NCBI GenBank assembly: GCA_026387165.1
Contig: JAPLMG010000024.1
Coordinates: 1-9,040, forward strand
Length of the DNA: 9,040 nt
Source of the DNA: Candidatus Omnitrophota bacterium
Lineage (GTDB): Bacteria > Omnitrophota > Gorgyraeia > 2-01-FULL-45-10
Reading direction: 5' to 3'
Part shown: positions 1 through 4,547 of the stretch, piece after piece
How positions within the stretch are numbered: the first letter of the stretch is position 1
How the letters are laid out: each line of letters opens with the position of its first letter
The notes under the pieces: generated by a model
The model's input: only the letters and a program-made list of their open reading frames with translations
Told to the model about the DNA's origin: nothing
Database searches by the model: none
Program-made: the position numbers and the translations under genes

Positions 1-986
1 AAGACCGACAAAAGATCCCTGCCCTGGGGGCCCCACATATTTTCATCGCCGGGATCGAAGGAACCGTTCAGGCCCTGGGTCTCCTCAGGCTCATTGTACG
101 GCATGCTCCATATCCGGAACAATCCCACCACATGGTCTATCCTCAACATATCATAAAAATTTTCCGCAAACCTCAGCTTCTCCTTAACGTATGTGAAGTT
201 ATCCGATCTTATACGATCCCAATTATAGGTCGGCATGCCCCAGCGCTGACCTTTGGCGCAGTACATATCGGGGGGTGCCCCCGCGGCAAATTCCAGTTTG
301 AAAAATTCCTGATGCGCCCATACATCGGAGCTGTCGCGGGAGACGAGTATGGGCAGGTCGCCTTTAATTAAAATTTTTTTCGACCCGGCATATCTCTTCG
401 CATCCTTGAATTGCTTGAAGAGTACCCACTGTGTCCATTTATAAAAGGAGAGCTCCTCCCTATGCTCTTTTTCGAACTGCTCGAGCAAATAGCCGTCGCG
501 GTTCTTATATCCGTCGCCCCATTCATACCAGGGAGCGTGGTTATGATACCCCTTAAGCGCCTTGAACAGGCTGTAGTCGTCTATCCAGTAACGGTTCACT
601 TGCGTGAACAGAGCGAACTCTTTATTTAAGGTAAAGAGCTTCTCTTTATCATATAAACCTTTCAGGAGGCGCATCTTTTCATCTTTAACACTATAATCGA
701 CTCTGGTGTTTGATGGCTCTTGCGGCGATCTGATCTTGCCGGGCGAGGATGGTTTTAAACACGCGTACATTGGCTCGAGGGCAAAGGAGCTGATGGAATC
801 GTAGGGACAGAACGTGGGGCCGACTTCATTCATCGGCAGGAGCTGGATTATCGAATAGCCGCATTCCGAAGACCAATCGATCAACAGCTTCAGGTCTTCG
901 AAGTCTCCGATCCTTAGGCTATTCTCCGAGTATATTGAAAAAAGCGGCGCAAGTATCCCGGCTCTTCTCTTAAGCGTTCTTGCCAT
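1..986 (-). CDS. malQ: 4-alpha-glucanotransferase (amylomaltase, GH77), N-terminal two thirds; runs off left edge
   Basis: I translated this by hand on the minus strand; 328 codons are open from an ATG at 984-986 to the window edge. MalQ disproportionates alpha-1,4-glucans (maltodextrin and glycogen metabolism) in the cytoplasm. The N-terminus (RRAGILAPLFSIYS, then a GDFEDL segment near residue 27) matches the GH77 start. PYDSISSFALEPMY (61-74) corresponds to the family's SPYSS-SAFALNP motif, KGDLPILVS lies near 208-216, and RWGMPTYNW lies near 250. RIDHVVG contains Asp284, which fits the catalytic nucleophile (Asp293 in Thermus aquaticus MalQ, recalled from the family). The general acid/base Glu and the third Asp would lie beyond the edge. 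The usual length is about 500 residues. It sits 27 bp downstream of hemW, probably in one operon. No Shine-Dalgarno is visible; instead TATAAT ends 6 nt before the ATG. Confidence 0.93.
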   Translation of the reverse strand, partial: MARTLKRRAGILAPLFSIYSENSLRIGDFEDLKLLIDWSSECGYSIIQLLPMNEVGPTFCPYDSISSFALEPMYACLKPSSPGKIRSPQEPSNTRVDYSVKDEKMRLLKGLYDKEKLFTLNKEFALFTQVNRYWIDDYSLFKALKGYHNHAPWYEWGDGYKNRDGYLLEQFEKEHREELSFYKWTQWVLFKQFKDAKRYAGSKKILIKGDLPILVSRDSSDVWAHQEFFKLEFAAGAPPDMYCAKGQRWGMPTYNWDRIRSDNFTYVKEKLRFAENFYDMLRIDHVVGLFRIWSMPYNEPEETQGLNGSFDPGDENMWGPQGRDLLSV

Positions 987-992
987 AGGAGT

Positions 993-998
993 ATTATA
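993..998 (-). promoter_or_regulatory. TATAAT box 6 nt before malQ ATG (possible leaderless promoter)
   Basis: On the minus strand TATAAT is followed by ACTCCT and then the malQ ATG. That is the spacing expected if transcription began at the A of the ATG, giving a leaderless mRNA. A second TATAAT lies at 1003-1008. No good -35 is seen at 16-18 bp, and the region is generally AT-rich, so this may be chance. Confidence 0.3.
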
Positions 999-1013
999 CC
1001 ATATTATATCATT

Positions 1014-2132
1014 TTATAGAAATGCGCTCGAGACCGAGTCGCAAAAAAGGATGCCTTTGCGGGTGAGGCGCACCCCTTGCTCCGCGGGGCCGGGCTTGCT
1101 CTGTTCGATCAAACCGTCCGCGATAAGCTTCGGCAATACTTTTCTCTCCAGGTCCGGCAGTTCAAAAAGAGTCTTCTTCCTGAACCAATCGAAGCCTATC
1201 CCCTCCATGGTCCGTATCTTGACGGCGGCGGTCTCTTTAGCCCTCTCTTCGGGTGATAACTTTTCGCTCGATCCGGCCGGCTGAAGGCCTGACCTGACTT
1301 TGTCAATATACCCCGCTACGTCCGGAATATTCTCCCGCCTGACGCCGTCGGCATACGAAACTGCCGATGGGCCCAGGCCCGTGTAAGGATCGTTATTCCA
1401 GTAGGCGTAATTGTGCTTGCAGCAGAATCCGGGCCTGGAGAAGTTGGATATCTCATACTGCGCGAAACCTTTATCTGCCAGATAAGAGATGGCCAGATTA
1501 TACATATCGGCAGCTTTATCTTCCAGTAGCGGTATAATGGATCCATTCTTTACACATTCTTTAATGGGGGCGCCCTGTTCATAGGTGAGGCCGTAGCAGG
1601 ATATGTGCGTTATGGGCAAATCCGCCGCTTTCCTTAGATCATCTTTCCATGCCGGGAAACTATCGTCCCATACTCCGAAGATAAGGTCGATGCCGATATT
1701 TTTGAAGCCGATCTTTCTCGCTTTCGCAACGGCCTCCAAAGCGCACGGGCCGTCATGAAGCCTGCCCAATCTCTTTAATTTGGAGTTATCAAAAGACTGG
1801 GCTCCTATACTTATCCTGTTCACGCCCTCATCCAAAAATAGGGAGAGCATATCTATAGTCAGGCTCTCAGGATTGGCCTCTATCGTGAACTCAATAGCAT
1901 GGTTAGAAAACTTTCTTAAGGAGAAGAGTATCTTCTTTAACGGCTCGAGATCAAAAACAGTGGGAGTGCCTCCTCCTATGTATATGGTGCGGAATTCTCC
2001 TCCGAGAGTTTCGATCTGGCTTACGAGAGCATCACAATAGGCAAAAGAGAGCGCCCCTTCACAAGGGACGCTATAGAAGCCGCAGTAGCGGCATTTGCTT
2101 CTGCAAAAAGGTATGTGTATATATAGAGAGAT
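1014..2132 (-). CDS. hemW: HemW, radical SAM heme chaperone (coproporphyrinogen III oxidase-like)
   Basis: HemW is a cytoplasmic radical SAM protein that binds heme and delivers it to membrane heme proteins; it was long misannotated as an oxygen-independent coproporphyrinogen III oxidase. Reading the frame upstream of the first ATG (1848-1850) gives the family N-terminus SLYIHIPFC and the FeS-cluster motif C10-x3-C14-x2-C17, then Phe19. HemN has an extra Cys at that point, so Phe favours HemW. GGGTPT follows at 53-58, EANPESLT near 85, GVNRISIGAQSF near 103, and the HemW-type HNYAYW heme-binding motif at 240-245. About 372 residues is full length for HemW (378 in E. coli). The frame has no ATG, GTG or TTG between the stop at 2145-2147 and the motif. 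I place the start at ATC (2130-2132) because this gives the usual family N-terminus. It directly follows the coiled-coil gene (stop 2134-2136), and malQ follows it. Confidence 0.93.
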   Translation of the reverse strand: MSLYIHIPFCRSKCRYCGFYSVPCEGALSFAYCDALVSQIETLGGEFRTIYIGGGTPTVFDLEPLKKILFSLRKFSNHAIEFTIEANPESLTIDMLSLFLDEGVNRISIGAQSFDNSKLKRLGRLHDGPCALEAVAKARKIGFKNIGIDLIFGVWDDSFPAWKDDLRKAADLPITHISCYGLTYEQGAPIKECVKNGSIIPLLEDKAADMYNLAISYLADKGFAQYEISNFSRPGFCCKHNYAYWNNDPYTGLGPSAVSYADGVRRENIPDVAGYIDKVRSGLQPAGSSEKLSPEERAKETAAVKIRTMEGIGFDWFRKKTLFELPDLERKVLPKLIADGLIEQSKPGPAEQGVRLTRKGILFCDSVSSAFL

Positions 2133-2133
2133 A

Positions 2134-2691
2134 TTAGTAGGCGCCTACTTTTCTTACGTTACCTGATTTAAAATTTAAGCCTTCGGCATTCTTCTTTTCG
2201 GGAGCCGGCGGGGCTTCCTTCGTCTGGTCTTTCTTTTCGCTCTGCTTCACCGTGATCTTACCCAGCTCAACTTCTTTTGACTTACCACCCATCATATCAA
2301 AATCATCTTTCAAGACCATCATGCTCTGCCGGAGATCGATAACTGTGGATGAATAATCTTTTTGCCAGCCCTGGAGGTCTTTCTTCATCTCCTCAAGCTT
2401 CGATATGACGGCCTTCTTCCCCTCTTCACTTAAATTTACGATGTTCTGTATAGCCTTGATGCTGTCGCTGTAACCCTTTATCCGAGAGCTTATATCGTCC
2501 ATAGTGGATTTGAAATTATCGAGCTTAGCCTCGAGGCCTTCCATCTTGCTCTTTCCGGACATGCTCTGCTGTTCCAGATAGTCTATCTTATCCTTATATT
2601 CCTTGTAAAAGGAAAAGCTCGCCACTATGCTTCCGGCGACCAATACAAAAAGTACTCCTATGAGCGCGACAAATAATATGTCCTTCTTCAT
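2134..2691 (-). CDS. Membrane-anchored coiled-coil protein of unknown function
   Basis: The 185-residue protein starts at the ATG at 2689-2691. GGGGAGG (2700-2706) lies 8 nt upstream, so this start is preferred over the ATG at 2745, which lies inside a hairpin. It has one N-terminal transmembrane segment (about residues 5-28, beginning ILFVALIGVLFVLV). A long charged helical region follows, about 30-145, with heptad-like spacing (DYLEQQ, GLEAKLDNF, ISKLEEMKKDL). The C-terminal tail is rich in Lys, Glu and Pro. The likely topology is a short cytoplasmic N-terminus with the coiled coil outside the cytoplasm. I do not recognise a family. It leads the operon with hemW and malQ and has a strong promoter and a structured leader. 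Confidence 0.85.
   Translation of the reverse strand: MKKDILFVALIGVLFVLVAGSIVASFSFYKEYKDKIDYLEQQSMSGKSKMEGLEAKLDNFKSTMDDISSRIKGYSDSIKAIQNIVNLSEEGKKAVISKLEEMKKDLQGWQKDYSSTVIDLRQSMMVLKDDFDMMGGKSKEVELGKITVKQSEKKDQTKEAPPAPEKKNAEGLNFKSGNVRKVGAY
2136..2149. repeat. 14-bp perfect palindrome at the coiled-coil/hemW junction
   Basis: AGTAGGCGCCTACT reads identically on both strands. It covers the last codons and stop of the coiled-coil gene, 3 nt before the proposed hemW start, and could form a small hairpin near the hemW initiation site. Confidence 0.6.
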
Positions 2692-2706
2692 TATCCATTC
2701 CTCCCC

Positions 2707-2751
2707 GCCTGCCAGACAGCCCTGTACCGATATGGTACAGGGCAAGCAGGC
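2707..2751 (-). repeat. Two-tier hairpin in the leader of the coiled-coil operon
   Basis: The inner stem CCCTGTACC / GGTACAGGG (2720-2728 with 2734-2742, 9 bp, 5-nt loop) sits inside an outer stem GCCTGC / GCAGGC (2707-2712 with 2746-2751). On the minus-strand transcript it lies between the predicted start site and the ribosome-binding site GGGGAGG, which begins at the base next to the outer stem. Read on the plus strand the hairpin is followed by TTTTT, so it could also act as a terminator for antisense transcription. A similar inner stem occurs at 4502-4531. Confidence 0.7.
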
Positions 2752-2768
2752 TTTTTATGTTTCCTAAC

Positions 2769-2797
2769 AATATATCACTTGAAAAAAAAATAGTCAA
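2769..2797 (-). promoter_or_regulatory. Sigma70-type promoter for the coiled-coil/hemW/malQ operon
   Basis: On the minus strand TTGACT (2792-2797) and TATATT (2769-2774) are separated by exactly 17 bp (2775-2791). The spacer contains a run of nine T. The predicted start is near 2762, giving a leader of about 70 nt that contains the hairpin at 2707-2751. Confidence 0.75.
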
Positions 2798-2821
2798 TTA
2801 TTATCTTACATTATTATCTTA
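2797..2821. repeat. Two 12-bp direct repeats just upstream of the -35 box
   Basis: ATTATTATCTTA occurs at 2797-2808 and 2810-2821 (period 13). On the minus strand these are two copies of TAAGATAATAAT abutting the TTGACT box. They may be a regulator-binding site or simply an AT-rich upstream element. Confidence 0.5.
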
Positions 2822-2854
2822 TGGCAGTATTAGTTTTGACTGAGGCATCTCTTC

Positions 2855-3103
2855 TTAGTCATGATCTTCTTTTATCAGCGCTAATTTCTTATATCTGGGC
2901 CAACTTTTGATCTCGGCTTCCCGCTTCAACGCCTTGGACCTGTTGGGATGGCTTTCATTATGTACCAGGTTTACAGGTGTCCGGACACGGGTATAGCTGG
3001 CTCCCTTCCCGGCATTGTGCTCGTTCATCCGGCGCTCGATATCCGTCGTGACGCCGGTGTAGAGCGATCTGTCCGAGCACTTGATTATGTATACGTACCA
3101 CAT
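2855..3103 (-). CDS. GIY-YIG domain protein (UPF0213/YhbQ-like putative endonuclease)
   Basis: This 82-residue protein consists of a single GIY-YIG nuclease domain. YVY (3-5) and YTG (15-17) are the two halves of the signature motif. The conserved Arg follows in DIERRMNEHN (21-30), and the family's ALKRE-IK segment lies at 58-66. The length is normal for stand-alone UPF0213 proteins, which are thought to act on DNA but whose physiological role is poorly defined. The ATG at 3101-3103 has AAGAGG 4 nt upstream (3108-3113). It has its own predicted promoter and is followed by an AT-rich gap and then the next operon's promoter, so it is probably monocistronic. Confidence 0.93.
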   Translation of the reverse strand: MWYVYIIKCSDRSLYTGVTTDIERRMNEHNAGKGASYTRVRTPVNLVHNESHPNRSKALKREAEIKSWPRYKKLALIKEDHD

Positions 3104-3171
3104 TTTTCCTCTTTAAAAGGTAGTCCCTGTTATAGGACCCTCTGATACTTATCTCTGATTTAGATAGCGCT

Positions 3172-3199
3172 ATTATGGTTCGACGCGGTTACTTATCAA
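3172..3199 (-). promoter_or_regulatory. Sigma70-type promoter for the GIY-YIG gene
   Basis: On the minus strand TTGATA (3194-3199) and CATAAT (3172-3177) each match consensus at 5 of 6 positions, with a 16-bp spacer. The predicted start is about 60 nt upstream of the ATG. Confidence 0.55.
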
Positions 3200-3260
3200 A
3201 CCACGGCCTTGCTCACCATAGATTATATAGTCATTACCTATGATTGGCAAGAATTTTTGA

Positions 3261-3381
3261 CCCTTCGACAAGCTCAGGGCAATGGTGAGCGTCCCTCGAC
3301 TTCACTCGGGACCAGTCCTGAGTTCATCGAATCCTTCGGCAAAAGCTCAGGATTCGATCCCGAGCGATGTCGAGGGATCGA
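3261..3381. repeat. Cluster of short inverted repeats (dispersed palindromic element)
   Basis: Four inverted repeats lie in a row: CCCT/AGGG (3261-3264, 3276-3279); GTCCC/GGGAC (3291-3295, 3308-3312); TCCTGAG/CTCAGGA (3316-3322, 3346-3352); TCGATCCC/GGGATCGA (3354-3361, 3374-3381). Phrases such as CTTCGACAAGCTCAGG are typical of dispersed intergenic repeats seen in many uncultured bacteria (from memory). Frames across it are low-complexity and do not look like protein. Together with the hairpins at 3405-3446 and 3512-3538 it accounts for most of the gene-free stretch 3104-3558. I see nothing else in that stretch beyond the promoter at 3172-3199. Confidence 0.65.
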
Positions 3382-3404
3382 AGGACGAAGCCGAACCATG
3401 ACTG

Positions 3405-3446
3405 CCTCTCCGAAGCTCAAAGTTGAAAAGCTTTGAGCGAAAGAGG
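3405..3446. repeat. Long hairpin in intergenic region
   Basis: The stem GCTCAAAG / CTTTGAGC (3415-3422 with 3431-3438) has an 8-nt loop. Outer pairing CCTCT / AGAGG (3405-3409 with 3442-3446) is separated from it by a small asymmetric internal loop. No T-run follows on either strand, so it does not look like an intrinsic terminator. Confidence 0.6.
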
Positions 3447-3511
3447 GTCCGTTTTGTCTGGTATTTTTAGTGCCAAAAAGCTGCAACTCTTTACAATGCA
3501 AATTGTTACAT

Positions 3512-3538
3512 AATGTCCGTCTCATAGAGGCGAACATT
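3512..3538. repeat. 27-bp imperfect palindrome downstream of the lipoprotein gene
   Basis: AATGTCCG (3512-3519) pairs with CGAACATT (3531-3538) with one mismatch, which becomes a G-U pair in the minus-strand RNA. CTC/GAG pairs inside it. It lies about 20 bp past the stop of the hydrolase gene but has no T-run after it. Confidence 0.5.
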
Positions 3539-3558
3539 TGTGGCTTTTTGTAAACTGT

Positions 3559-4494
3559 CTAGTTTTTTGGAGAGGCGTGGTCAAGCGGCATCAACAGAAG
3601 CTCTTTCCATCGCTGGCACCAACCATCTTTATGTGTAGCGCCATCAACGATAGTGATGCACTCAGAACTCTTCCCGCCCTCCTTCTCTACGAAAGACTCG
3701 GCTATTGATTGTGGGACAGTTTTGTCTTTCGAGCCGACAAAGTGTCGCTGAGGTATATTGACGACTTTCTGCGCGACGTCAAGCGGATTCATCGACCCAT
3801 CAAGCTGACTTACTTTATGATATTCGCACAATGCTTTTGGATCGAGATTCCCAGCTACTGTGCGAAGCGACGTTACATCGTCGCGCCCTGCCGCAACAAG
3901 AACGGCGATCGCCGCTCCTCCGGAATACCCTATCAGCTCAATATTGATAGCACCTGCTTTCTCTTTCAATATATCGATAGTTTTGTCAAAGGCTTTCACG
4001 ACTTCCGGCGCAAATCGGCGCGCTGACCAATACGTCGGATCGCATCCGACAGAATTCGGCGCGGAAAATTGACCCGGCCGCGCGATATATACTACAGCAT
4101 CTGAAAGATCGGATATGGCCAATGCTAAAGCTACCGGGTTTGAAGGAGTAGGGTCGTCGGAGAGCCTATGCTTGGTCTCCCACGCTCGACCGTCCCCTTC
4201 TATATAAATGCGGATCTTTTCGGAAGACGCCTTAAACCTCTGGTATGTCGTGAGGGTAAAGATGCCCGCCTTAATATATTCTTTATCGAAATCCGCCTGA
4301 CATGCTGTTTTTTGGGCGTCATATGCCCTATTCATAAAACTCGGCATTGTCGCACACCCGCCGGCGGATACCACTATCGAAAGCGTGAGAATGATATAAA
4401 TAATTTTCGCAATATTCACAAAGTCACTTGTTTCCGGGCATCGCTTAAAAAACAACCCCGCCCGATAGCCGAGGCTGTAATTATGAGTCGTCAT
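3559..4494 (-). CDS. Alpha/beta-hydrolase fold lipoprotein, substrate unknown
   Basis: This is an alpha/beta hydrolase. The nucleophile elbow GYSGG holds Ser191, GSKDKTVP supplies Asp257 and DGATHKDGW supplies His288, giving a complete Ser-Asp-His triad in the right order. IYIEGDGRAW (97-105) and SDDPTPSNPVALALA resemble a widespread uncharacterised proteobacterial lipoprotein hydrolase family (from memory). A hydrophobic segment (31-44) ends in SAGGC with Cys47, a lipobox, so the protein is probably lipid-anchored in the periplasm. Numbering is from the ATG at 4494. The GTG at 4417-4419 would place the Cys at residue 22, more normal for a lipoprotein signal, and I think it is the likelier start. 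It lies downstream of the autotransporter in the same direction and may be co-transcribed with it. Substrate specificity cannot be read from the sequence. Confidence 0.88.
   Translation of the reverse strand: MTTHNYSLGYRAGLFFKRCPETSDFVNIAKIIYIILTLSIVVSAGGCATMPSFMNRAYDAQKTACQADFDKEYIKAGIFTLTTYQRFKASSEKIRIYIEGDGRAWETKHRLSDDPTPSNPVALALAISDLSDAVVYIARPGQFSAPNSVGCDPTYWSARRFAPEVVKAFDKTIDILKEKAGAINIELIGYSGGAAIAVLVAAGRDDVTSLRTVAGNLDPKALCEYHKVSQLDGSMNPLDVAQKVVNIPQRHFVGSKDKTVPQSIAESFVEKEGGKSSECITIVDGATHKDGWCQRWKELLLMPLDHASPKN
4445..4474 (-). terminator. Weak candidate terminator before the GTG start of the hydrolase gene
   Basis: On the minus strand a short stem CCTCG / CGGGG (4470-4474 with 4456-4460, one G-U pair, 9-nt loop) is followed by TTGTTTTTT. 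It lies within the extra N-terminus of the longer hydrolase frame. If real it would end the autotransporter transcript and favour the GTG start at 4419. The stem is short. Confidence 0.25.
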
Positions 4495-4501
4495 TGAGAA
4501 C

Positions 4502-4531
4502 CCTGCACCTGAGCGAAGCGAATGGTACAGG
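4502..4531 (-). repeat. Hairpin between autotransporter and hydrolase genes
   Basis: On the minus strand CCTGTACC and GGTGCAGG pair over 8 bp (one G-U) around a 14-nt loop containing TTCGCTTCGCTC. There is no T-run. The stem is nearly the same as the inner stem at 2720-2742, so the two may be copies of one dispersed element. Confidence 0.5.
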
Positions 4532-4547
4532 CTGAAGCAATCTCTTA

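Noticed and set aside
132..629. Plus-strand open frames over the malQ region
   Set aside because: They are antisense shadows; the minus strand encodes clear MalQ motifs.
3209..3537. Open frames on both strands in the repeat region
   Set aside because: They translate the palindromic repeats; low complexity and no ribosome-binding site.
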